Of a stretch of DNA of 5,603 nucleotides, positions 1 through 5,573 are shown in pieces. Source of the stretch: Anaerolineaceae bacterium UBA700 (lineage in GTDB: Bacteria; Chloroflexota; Anaerolineae; Anaerolineales; Anaerolineaceae). The notes beneath the pieces were generated by a model. The model ran no database searches and was not told the DNA's origin. It worked only from the letters and a program-made list of their open reading frames with translations. Position 1 is the first letter of the stretch; each line of letters opens with the position of its first letter. Location of the stretch: positions 1-5,603 of the forward strand of contig DBMK01000133.1 of NCBI GenBank assembly GCA_002298885.1, in the 5' to 3' direction. Made by a program: the position numbers and the translations under genes.

Positions 1-51
1 CCCTCTCCTGAGAATGGTTTTTTATTCTCAGGAGAGGGGCCGGGGGTGAGG
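1..51. repeat. Palindromic dispersed-type repeat (15-bp stem hairpin plus G-rich tail)
   Basis: Bases 1-15 (CCCTCTCCTGAGAAT) are perfectly complementary to bases 24-38, with an 8-base T-rich loop (16-23). A G-rich tail, GCCGGGGGTGAGG, follows at 39-51. From memory, hairpins of the form CCCTCTCC...GGAGAGGGG followed by a GGGGGTGAGG-like tail occur in many copies in Cyanobacteria and Chloroflexota genomes. That supports a dispersed repeat rather than a one-off structure. The left flank is cut by the window edge, so a complementary outer arm (CCTCACCCCCGGC) may lie just upstream. It could also end transcription of an upstream gene, but no T-run follows the stem. Confidence 0.7.
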
Positions 52-142
52 CTCTGGTGGATCGCGAGGTAAGTACATTACCCAATTAAGTTATCAAAAA
101 CCATAAGCCGTCACTACTATGGGGAAAGGGGAAAATTAGTAA

Positions 143-171
143 TTGACATTGAATTAATTATTTGCTATATT
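143..171 (+). promoter_or_regulatory. Sigma-70-type promoter of the ROK regulator / operon
   Basis: The -35 box TTGACA (143-148) is a perfect consensus match. It is followed by a 17-base spacer and a -10 box TATATT (166-171), five of six matching consensus. Transcription would start near 178-180, leaving a leader of about 53 bases before the ATG at 233. The surroundings are strongly AT-rich, unlike the GC-rich genes. The -10 box overlaps the inverted repeat at 170-190, so the promoter is very probably repressible. Confidence 0.75.
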
Positions 172-190
172 ACTTACATACTGTAAGTAA
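170..190. promoter_or_regulatory. Operator 1: perfect 9-bp inverted repeat over the -10 box and start site
   Basis: TTACTTACA (170-178), spacer TAC (179-181), then TGTAAGTAA (182-190) form a perfect dyad centred on base 180. It overlaps the last two bases of the -10 box and covers the predicted start site, the classic place for a repressor to block RNA polymerase. The most likely ligand is the ROK protein encoded immediately downstream, since local ROK regulators often control themselves and the adjacent sugar operon. A TetR- or GntR-type protein encoded elsewhere is possible, because the sequence alone does not identify the binder. Confidence 0.65.
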
Positions 191-193
191 GTA

Positions 194-206
194 TTACATC
201 GTGTAA
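194..206. promoter_or_regulatory. Operator 2: shorter copy of the same dyad core
   Basis: TTACA (194-198), TCG, TGTAA (202-206) repeat the core TTACA-N3-TGTAA of operator 1. The centre is at base 200, exactly 20 bp (about two helical turns) from the first. The right flank GTAAGTA (203-209) also matches operator 1, whereas the left flank is degenerate. Same-face spacing suggests two repressor dimers binding side by side, a strong site and a weaker auxiliary site. Confidence 0.55.
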
Positions 207-232
207 GTATTTAGTTTTTTCCCTGAGGTTTT

Positions 233-1426
233 ATGAGCTATCCCCTGACCATCGCTGCTTCGGCCATGCGCGATATCAATCGCTCGGCGATCCTGGAAAT
301 TGTGCGCCGCGAAAGCCCGATCTCGCGCACGGCCATCGCTGAACGGCTGGACGTCAGCCTGCCGACCGTCATGCGCATCGTGGACGAATTAATCGCGGAT
401 GGATTCGTCCGCCCGCAAGGAGACTCGGAATGGAGCGGCGGGCGCCGCCGCTCGCTGCTCGAATTCAACGCCGACGGTCACGTGGTGCTGGGGGTAGATA
501 TGGGCGGCACCAAGATCTACGGGGCGCTCTCGAACCTGGGCGGAAATGTGATCGACGAATTGAACATCGACCGCCACAATACACAGGGAAACGGCAGCTT
601 CACCGCTCTCACCACGCTGATCGATACGCTGCTGGCCAGCCCAAAACTGGATGGGCGCACAGTGCGCGGCATCGGCGTGGGCGCGCCGGGGATCACCCTG
701 CACAAGGAAGGCATCGTCAAATGGGCCTTCTCGCTCAACTGGAAGGACTTTCCGCTGAAGGCCAGGCTGGCCGAACGCTACCGCATGCCCATCACGGTGG
801 ACAACGACGTGAACCTGGCCGCCCTGGGTGAGCTGTGGTTCGGGGCCGGCCAAAACTGCCAGAACATGATCCTCATCACCATCGGCACCGGCATCGGAGC
901 GGGCATCATCATCGACGGCGCCTTGTACCGCGGCTCGAACGAAGCCTCCGGCGAGATCGGCAACATGCTGCCGGGCCGGGAATTCCTGGGCAAGAATTAC
1001 AGCGATTTCGGCGCCCTCGAAACGGTAGCCTCTGGCACCGGCATTGCCGGCCGCGCCCGCCAGGCGCTCAAATCCCGGCGCAGCCCGCAGGAGTTGGACA
1101 GCCTACTGTCCGAGGATGTGTTCGACGCCGCCCGCCAGGGGCAGAAGTGGGCCTGGAACCTGATTAACGAGACGGTCGACTACCTGGCAGTGAGCATTGC
1201 CAACCTAGCAGTGTCGTTCGACCCGGACCTGATCGTGCTGGGTGGAGGGGTGACGCGCTCGGCGGACATGCTCGTCGGGCCGATCCTGAAGCGCATCGAA
1301 GGGACGATCCCCACCCTGCCCAACCTCGTCGTTTCCAGCCTGGGCTTGCGCGCCGGGGTGATGGGCGCCATCACCAATGTGCTGCACAATACTTCAAATT
1401 TCTACATTGTACATAAGCTTTCCTAG
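233..1426 (+). CDS. ROK-family transcriptional repressor (NagC/XylR type)
   Basis: This 397-residue protein has the usual length and order of a ROK repressor. A winged helix-turn-helix spans about residues 17-62 (SRTAIAERLDVSLPTVMRIV), and a sugar-kinase-like ROK domain runs from about 83 to the end. Visible kinase-fold motifs are DMGGTK (89-94, phosphate loop), GVGAPG (148-153), ND at 191-192 (position of the ROK kinase catalytic aspartate) and GTGIGAG (218-224). The usual zinc site is absent: the expected ExGH reads EIGN (N244), and the CxCGxxGCxE stretch reads NYSDFGALE (255-263) with no cysteine. The ATG at 233 follows TGAGG at a short spacing of 4 bases; an internal ATG at 266 is the alternative start. 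The likely role is to bind the operators at 170-206 and respond to the sugar, or a derivative of it, imported by the downstream transporter. Kinase activity cannot be excluded. Confidence 0.92.
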   Translation: MSYPLTIAASAMRDINRSAILEIVRRESPISRTAIAERLDVSLPTVMRIVDELIADGFVRPQGDSEWSGGRRRSLLEFNADGHVVLGVDMGGTKIYGALSNLGGNVIDELNIDRHNTQGNGSFTALTTLIDTLLASPKLDGRTVRGIGVGAPGITLHKEGIVKWAFSLNWKDFPLKARLAERYRMPITVDNDVNLAALGELWFGAGQNCQNMILITIGTGIGAGIIIDGALYRGSNEASGEIGNMLPGREFLGKNYSDFGALETVASGTGIAGRARQALKSRRSPQELDSLLSEDVFDAARQGQKWAWNLINETVDYLAVSIANLAVSFDPDLIVLGGGVTRSADMLVGPILKRIEGTIPTLPNLVVSSLGLRAGVMGAITNVLHNTSNFYIVHKLS

Positions 1427-1431
1427 TGCCG

Positions 1432-1441
1432 AAGGAGGTGA
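1432..1441 (+). promoter_or_regulatory. Perfect Shine-Dalgarno sequence with no nearby start codon
   Basis: AAGGAGGTGA is complementary to ten bases of the usual bacterial 16S rRNA 3' end. It begins six bases after the stop codon of the ROK gene. No ATG, GTG or TTG lies at initiation distance downstream; the next in-frame ATG of the binding-protein frame is at 1489, some 48 bases away. It may be a relic, a ribosome standby site, or an mRNA-stabilising site like the STAB-SD known from Bacillus. Its match to the anti-SD is seen; its function is unknown. Confidence 0.5.
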
Positions 1442-1444
1442 CTT

Positions 1445-1473
1445 TTCACAGACCGAACCAGTCAAATTACACT
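1445..1473 (+). promoter_or_regulatory. Possible internal promoter for the binding-protein gene
   Basis: TTCACA (1445-1450, five of six to -35 consensus) and TACACT (1468-1473, four of six to -10 consensus) are separated by exactly 17 bases, in a relatively AT-rich stretch of the 95-base gap after the regulator gene. A start near 1480 would give a leader of about 40 bases. It would let the binding protein be made apart from the regulator. No copy of the TTACA-N3-TGTAA operator lies beside it. The evidence is spacing and consensus only. Confidence 0.3.
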
Positions 1474-1521
1474 ATCAGCCCAACTCTCATGTTGTCTCGT
1501 TCAAAAAGGATGGAGAAACCA

Positions 1522-2877
1522 ATGCGTACTTTACACAAGATCACTCTGTTGATGATGGCCCTGGTCTTTATTGCCTCCGCCGTAGGCTGCCAGCCGCAAG
1601 CCGCCACTCAACCTGCAGCCGCTACTCAACCTGCAGCTGCCACCCAACCGCCCGCGGCAGAACCCGTGACCATTCATATCCTGACCCAGGATCAGGCCGG
1701 CATGAAACCTGCCGAGATCGATCAAATTGCGCGTGATTTTGAAGCCAAGAACCCGGACATCAAAGTCAGCATCGAATACGTGAAATACGAGGCCATCCAC
1801 GATAAGATCATCACCGGCATGGCCGCCAAACCCCCGGCGTACGATGCTTCGATGATCGACGTCATCTGGCCGGACGAGTACATCAAAGCCGGCTACCTGC
1901 TGGACGTTACCAACCGGGTCACCGCCGACATGAAATCCGGCATCATCCCGGCCTCGTGGAACGGCGTAACCCGCGGCGGCAAGATTTACGGCATGCCCTG
2001 GCTGATGGACGTCAAATACTTCATGTACAACAAAGACATGCTGCAAAAGGCCGGCTTCAACGCCCCGCCCAAGACCTGGGAAGAGCTGGTCGACCAGGCC
2101 AAGGTGATCAAGCAAAAAGGCCTGGCGGAATTCCCCATCACCTGGTCGTGGCAGCAGGCTGAGAGCGTGGTGTGCGATTTCACCGTGCTCCTCTTTGGCA
2201 ACGGCGGTGCTTTCTTGGATGCTGCCGGCAAGCCCACTTTCAACAACGACAAGGGCGTCCAGGTGCTGACCTGGATGAAGAAGACCATCGACGATGGCCT
2301 GACCAATCCCAGCGCTGTCTCCTCCGACGAGAACGCGGTGCGGGATAACTTCATCGCTGGCTCCTCGGCTTTCGCCGTCAACTGGCTGTACCAGTACAGC
2401 GATTCGAACGACGCCTCCAAATCCCAGATCGTGGGCAAGGCGGCTTTCGCTCCCATGCCGGTGTTCGCCGCGGGCGCGGCTGCGGGCGTCAAGAGCTCCA
2501 GCGTAGATGGTTCCAGCTCCTTCGGCGTCATGGCCACCACGCCCTATCCCGATCAAACCTGGAAATTCCTGACCTACCTGACCAGCAACGAAGTCCAGAC
2601 CAAATTCTCGGCCGAGATGCTGCCTATCTGGCAGGCCGATTTCGAAGGCGATGCACTGAATAAACTACTCGCCGCCGCACCGACCAACCCGGTCACCGTC
2701 CCGGCCTTTCTGGGCCAATTCCCCTACGCTAACGAGCGCCCAACCGTTCCTTACTACAACGAGGCGTCCGTCGCCCTCCAACTGGCCATCCAGAATGCCC
2801 TCACCGGGGTCAAGACCCCGCAGGCAGCCCTGGATGAAGCCGCCGCCAAGTGGGTCAGCCTGGCTGCCGGTAAATAA
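1522..2877 (+). CDS. Sugar ABC transporter substrate-binding lipoprotein (CUT1, SBP_bac_1 family)
   Basis: This 451-residue extracytoplasmic solute-binding protein captures a sugar and delivers it to the two permeases encoded next. The start at ATG 1522 was chosen because GGAG lies six bases upstream and because it gives a clean lipoprotein signal: MRTLHK, a hydrophobic stretch (7-22), then lipobox AVGC with Cys23 as the lipidated residue. In-frame starts at 1426 (GTG), 1489 and 1510 would put a long polar tail before the signal. A flexible Q/P/A/T linker (about 24-46) is followed by a family 1 binding domain that begins VTIHILTQDQ. GKIYGMPWLMDVKYFMYNKD (153-172) is the typical segment of this fold in which the ligand path and the hinge meet, and a Trp-rich stretch (TWSWQQAE) follows. 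Length and architecture fit oligosaccharide or disaccharide binders of the maltose/trehalose type, but the ligand is not identifiable. Confidence 0.92.
   Translation: MRTLHKITLLMMALVFIASAVGCQPQAATQPAAATQPAAATQPPAAEPVTIHILTQDQAGMKPAEIDQIARDFEAKNPDIKVSIEYVKYEAIHDKIITGMAAKPPAYDASMIDVIWPDEYIKAGYLLDVTNRVTADMKSGIIPASWNGVTRGGKIYGMPWLMDVKYFMYNKDMLQKAGFNAPPKTWEELVDQAKVIKQKGLAEFPITWSWQQAESVVCDFTVLLFGNGGAFLDAAGKPTFNNDKGVQVLTWMKKTIDDGLTNPSAVSSDENAVRDNFIAGSSAFAVNWLYQYSDSNDASKSQIVGKAAFAPMPVFAAGAAAGVKSSSVDGSSSFGVMATTPYPDQTWKFLTYLTSNEVQTKFSAEMLPIWQADFEGDALNKLLAAAPTNPVTVPAFLGQFPYANERPTVPYYNEASVALQLAIQNALTGVKTPQAALDEAAAKWVSLAAGK
1591..1662 (+). repeat. Four tandem 18-bp units coding the lipoprotein linker
   Basis: Units start at 1591, 1609, 1627 and 1645. 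The middle two are near identical (CAACCTGCAGCCGCTACT and CAACCTGCAGCTGCCACC); the outer two have diverged. They encode the hexapeptide pattern QP(Q/A)AAT, which immediately follows the lipidated Cys23 and tethers the binding domain to the membrane. In-frame unit gain or loss would change tether length without breaking the protein. Confidence 0.75.
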
Positions 2878-2887
2878 AGCCTGACGA

Positions 2888-2892
2888 AAGGA
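2888..2892 (+). promoter_or_regulatory. Shine-Dalgarno of the first permease, split from its start by a hairpin
   Basis: AAGGA ends one base before the palindrome at 2893-2940, and the ATG at 2951 follows the palindrome after ten bases. In linear sequence the distance is 58 bases, too far for normal initiation. If the hairpin is folded, the effective spacing becomes about ten bases. No other Shine-Dalgarno sequence is visible in the ten bases directly before the ATG (ATTAATCATC). Confidence 0.45.
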
Positions 2893-2940
2893 AATAGGTG
2901 GATTTGCACTCGTTTGCAATCGCGTGCAAATCCACCTATT
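2893..2940. repeat. 48-bp near-perfect palindrome between binding-protein and permease genes
   Basis: The outer arms AATAGGTGGATTTGCAC (2893-2909) and its exact complement (2924-2940) form a 17-bp stem. The inner 14 bases pair further apart from two mismatches, so 22 of 24 opposed positions match about the axis at 2916/2917. No T-run follows, so it is not a standard terminator. Hairpins between a binding-protein gene and its permeases, such as the REP elements between malE and malF in E. coli, protect the upstream mRNA and lower permease output; the same role is likely here. The centre also contains a 10-bp-periodic TTGCA motif. It could instead be an inserted mobile palindrome. Confidence 0.75.
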
Positions 2941-2950
2941 ATTAATCATC

Positions 2951-3868
2951 ATGGCAGCGATTTCAAAGTCCCTCCCGAAACGGCTCACGTTACGCCAGCA
3001 GGATGCGCGCATTGCCTGGCTGCTGGTGGCTCCCAGCTTACTGGTCATCCTGGGGGTCACCCTGTGGCCGATCGTGTACACGTTCGTCATGAGCTTCTTC
3101 AATGCCCCGGCGGGCGTGGATAAGGCCTGGACGTTCGTAGGCCTGGATAATTACATCCAGATGCTCGGCGACCAGACCTTCTGGGACACCATCGGGCGCA
3201 CGCTGTACTTCACCGTGGTTTCGGTGGGGCTGGAGCTGGTATTGGGGCTGGGGGTGGCCCAACTGATCCATTCGCGGCCCTGGGGCTGGAAATTCTTGCG
3301 TTTCAGCCTGATCATTCCCTGGGCGGTGCCCACCATCGTCAATGGGGCCATGTGGCGCTGGATCTACTCTGCCGATTTTGGCGCTTTGAACGGCCTGCTC
3401 TTTCAGTTGGGGCTGATCAAGCATTACATCCCCTGGCTGACTCTACCGGATATGGCCATGAACCTGGTGATCCTGGCGGACGTTTGGCACATGATGCCGT
3501 TCGTGGCCTTGATCCTGCAGGCCGCCCTATCGACCCTACCCGAAGAGCTGGACGAAGCCGCGGCCGTGGACGGCGCCAACGCCTTCCAGCGCTTTTGGAG
3601 CATCCGCCTGCCCCTGCTGCGCCCGGCGATTTTGGTGGCGCTCATCGTGCGCACAGTGGATGCCTTCCGGGTGTTCGACATTGCCTACATCATCACCAAC
3701 GGCGGACCGGCTTTCAAAACGGTGACCATCACCTACCTGACTTACTTGAATACCTTTTCGTACGGCAAACAGGGCATGGGCGCCACCCTTTCCTTCCTGA
3801 TCTCGATCTTTACAATTATCATGGCGTTTATTTACATCCGCTTTCTTTACCGGCCCGAGGAGACTTAG
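2951..3868 (+). CDS. Sugar ABC transporter permease, MalF/UgpA-type (CUT1)
   Basis: This 305-residue inner-membrane protein forms one half of the translocation channel. Six likely membrane helices fall at about 21-43, 82-106, 115-138, 170-192, 226-246 and 277-298. The cytoplasmic EAA loop that docks on the ATPase is clear at 202-225: EAAAVDGA, then SIRLPLLRP with the conserved glycine (208). The C-terminal section with DIAYIITNGGP is typical of the MalF/ThuF/UgpA group. It lacks the long N-terminal extension of E. coli MalF, as is normal outside enteric bacteria. ATG 2951 is preferred over the in-frame GTG at 2924, because 2924 lies inside the right arm of the hairpin and would add an unusual hydrophobic lead. 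The gene ends two bases before the second permease, so the pair is translationally coupled or nearly so. Confidence 0.93.
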   Translation: MAAISKSLPKRLTLRQQDARIAWLLVAPSLLVILGVTLWPIVYTFVMSFFNAPAGVDKAWTFVGLDNYIQMLGDQTFWDTIGRTLYFTVVSVGLELVLGLGVAQLIHSRPWGWKFLRFSLIIPWAVPTIVNGAMWRWIYSADFGALNGLLFQLGLIKHYIPWLTLPDMAMNLVILADVWHMMPFVALILQAALSTLPEELDEAAAVDGANAFQRFWSIRLPLLRPAILVALIVRTVDAFRVFDIAYIITNGGPAFKTVTITYLTYLNTFSYGKQGMGATLSFLISIFTIIMAFIYIRFLYRPEET

Positions 3869-3870
3869 CC

Positions 3871-4728
3871 ATGCTCACACGCAAATTCACGAATAAGCTA
3901 TTTCTAACCCTCCTCACGCTGCCGGTGCTCTTTTTCATTTTCTTTCCCCTGCTCTGGCTATTCAGTGCCAGCCTGTCTACCCAGGTGGAGCTGTACTCGA
4001 TCCCTCCGCACTGGATTCCCCAGAATCCAACGTTTCAAAATTACCTGGATATCATTTTTCCCAGCCTGGCTGTGTCGGCCGTGCCGCGCACGTTTGCTGC
4101 CGCCATCCTCAACTCGCTTAAAATCGCCTCGGCGGTGACCCTGATCTGCATTGTGATCGGAGGCCTGGCGGCCTACGCCCTGGTGCGCATCCCATTCAAA
4201 TTCAACCGCAGCATCCAGATCGGCTTGTTGGGGACACGCATGATCCCGGAAGTCTCGCTGATCATCCCGCTCTTCGTGATCGCCTCCAGCCTGGAGCTGA
4301 TCAACAAGCCAATCGTGTTGATCATCGCCTACCTCAGCTTTGCCCTGCCGTACGCCATCTGGATGATGGCCGCTTTCTTCCAGACCGTACCCATCGAGCT
4401 GGAGGAAGCTGCCCGCCTGGATGGCTGCTCGCGGCTGGGAATCCTGTGGCGGGTGGTGATGCCTATCGCTATCCCCGGGCTGATCTCCACGGCCATGTTC
4501 ACCTTCCTGCTGGCCTGGGACGAGTTCTTCTACGCCCTGATCTTCACCAGCACGATCGCCGCCAAGACGGCGCCCGTAGCAATCGCCGAGTTCGTTGGGC
4601 GCTACGCGGTTAACATCACCGGCATGATGGCCGGCGGCATCCTGGCAGCCCTCCCGCCGGTGATTTTGGGGCTGATTTTCCAGCGTTACATCGTCAGCGG
4701 CATGACCGCTGGCGCGGTTAAAGGATAG
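3871..4728 (+). CDS. Sugar ABC transporter permease, MalG-type (CUT1)
   Basis: This 285-residue protein is the partner of the preceding permease in the heterodimeric channel. The start ATG at 3871 has a strong GAGGAGA site seven bases upstream (3857-3863), lying within the end of the previous gene. Six membrane helices are likely at about 10-32, 82-104, 117-139, 146-168, 203-225 and 254-274. The EAA loop is at 179-203, with EEAARLDG followed by VVMPIAIPG. The extreme C-terminus FQRYIVSGMTAGAVKG is the hallmark ending of MalG/ThuG/SugB-like subunits; in MalG the corresponding tail reaches into the ATPase dimer. The family signature places it in carbohydrate uptake, but it does not settle which sugar. 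No ATPase gene follows in the window. Confidence 0.94.
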   Translation: MLTRKFTNKLFLTLLTLPVLFFIFFPLLWLFSASLSTQVELYSIPPHWIPQNPTFQNYLDIIFPSLAVSAVPRTFAAAILNSLKIASAVTLICIVIGGLAAYALVRIPFKFNRSIQIGLLGTRMIPEVSLIIPLFVIASSLELINKPIVLIIAYLSFALPYAIWMMAAFFQTVPIELEEAARLDGCSRLGILWRVVMPIAIPGLISTAMFTFLLAWDEFFYALIFTSTIAAKTAPVAIAEFVGRYAVNITGMMAGGILAALPPVILGLIFQRYIVSGMTAGAVKG

Positions 4729-4760
4729 AATGTAGATATGTTACAATTCGGGCAGGTTCC

Positions 4761-5573
4761 ATGGCCCGCATCAGACCCCTCTGGAAAGTTGTAACGCCCA
4801 TCGTAATCGTCCTCGCCATCTTCTCCTGGGGAGCGTCGGGCCTCACGCTGTCTGCTAAAGGTCCCCTAACTGCAGCCACGCGCCTACCCCAGATCGTGGG
4901 CCAGCCCACTGTTGGTTTCGCAAATACAATCGAAGCCAGCGCAACCCCGCCGGCTGCTATCGCCACGGTCGCGCCAACCCAGACCCCGGCCCAGCTCACC
5001 CATACGCCGGCTCCACCGCCCAGGGCGCACTTCATCGCCGCCATTGGCGGACACCACCAATATTTTTCGCTGGGCTGTGAGGCTGCGACGGCCAAGGATT
5101 GGGCCAACTATTTCGGCAAGGATTTTAACGAATTCGAATTCCAATACAAGTTGCCCGTCTCGGACAACCCGGATTACGGCTTCGTGGGCGATGTGAACGC
5201 CCCCTGGGGACAGGTTCCGCCCTATGGCTACGGCGTTTACGCCGGTCCGGTGGCGGACTTGTTGAACAAATATGGTATAGCAGCCACGGCGTATAAGGGC
5301 TACCCGCTCGAGCAGATCAAGGCCAAAATTGCCCAGGACAAACCGGTGATCGCCTGGGTGATCGGCAATGTGGTCGGCGGGGTCCCTTCCGTATACATCG
5401 ATTCGAAGGGCAACAAGGTCATCGTGGCAGCTTACGAGCACGTGGTGATCGTCACCGGTTACAGCGAGACAGCCATCCGCTATATGACCAACGGCAAATT
5501 CTTCGAAACGCCCACAGGAGTTTTCTTGAACTCCTGGGGCGTTTTGGGGAACATGGTGATTGTGGATAATTGA
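4761..5573 (+). CDS. Membrane-anchored or secreted C39-like (YvpB-like) cysteine peptidase domain protein
   Basis: This 270-residue protein has an N-terminal hydrophobic segment (about 8-28, after MARIRPLWK) that is either a signal peptide or a single membrane anchor. A low-complexity A/T/P linker follows (about 57-89), then a Peptidase_C39_2-like domain (about 90-270). Supporting residues are Gln100 and Cys106 spaced six apart (QYFSLGCEAA), as in papain-like enzymes, with GCE as in YvpB-type proteins; the alanine/tryptophan helix ending in YFG; GVYAGPVADLLNKYG; PVIAWVIGN; His227 in YEHVVIVTGY; and Asn257 in NSWG. All three expected active-site positions (Cys, His, Asn) are present, so it may be active outside the membrane. 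The substrate is unknown. It begins 32 bases after the second permease on the same strand, probably in the same transcript, with only a weak GGGCAGG ribosome site four bases before the ATG. A separate promoter cannot be excluded. Confidence 0.8.
   Translation: MARIRPLWKVVTPIVIVLAIFSWGASGLTLSAKGPLTAATRLPQIVGQPTVGFANTIEASATPPAAIATVAPTQTPAQLTHTPAPPPRAHFIAAIGGHHQYFSLGCEAATAKDWANYFGKDFNEFEFQYKLPVSDNPDYGFVGDVNAPWGQVPPYGYGVYAGPVADLLNKYGIAATAYKGYPLEQIKAKIAQDKPVIAWVIGNVVGGVPSVYIDSKGNKVIVAAYEHVVIVTGYSETAIRYMTNGKFFETPTGVFLNSWGVLGNMVIVDN

Noticed and set aside
1403..1411. TACA-T-TGTA near the end of the ROK gene as a further operator
   Set aside because: The arm spacing is one base instead of three, flanking bases do not match the GTAAGTA pattern, and the site lies within coding sequence.
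1426..1521. A longer start (GTG 1426) for the binding protein, served by the perfect SD at 1432
   Set aside because: The SD would lie inside the coding sequence, after the GTG, so it cannot serve that start. The added 32 residues are polar and would precede a complete lipoprotein signal peptide.
1531..2556. A 341-codon open frame on the minus strand opposite the binding-protein gene
   Set aside because: It lies wholly antisense to a clear family member. Its translation is low in recognisable motifs and rich in G, H, R, V and D, as expected for a GC-biased shadow frame, and no promoter or ribosome site supports it.
2893..2940. The intergenic palindrome as a rho-independent terminator
   Set aside because: No run of T follows either side of the stem in the direction of transcription on the + strand, and the permeases needed by the binding protein lie downstream without another visible promoter.
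3352..3870. An upstream in-frame extension of the second permease through the first permease gene
   Set aside because: The extension is a shadow of the first permease in another frame and is full of R, P, G and H. ATG 3871 has a good GAGGAGA site and gives the standard MalG-type N-terminus.
4718..4747. TTAAAG-N18-TACAAT as a promoter for the peptidase gene
   Set aside because: The -35 match is poor and the spacer is 18 bases. It is possible but too weak to annotate, and read-through from the permease is more likely.
4738..4794. An 18-codon open frame (ATG 4738 to TAA 4794) before the peptidase gene
   Set aside because: It overlaps the peptidase start in another frame, has no good ribosome site and shows no recognisable features. 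Chance is the simplest explanation.
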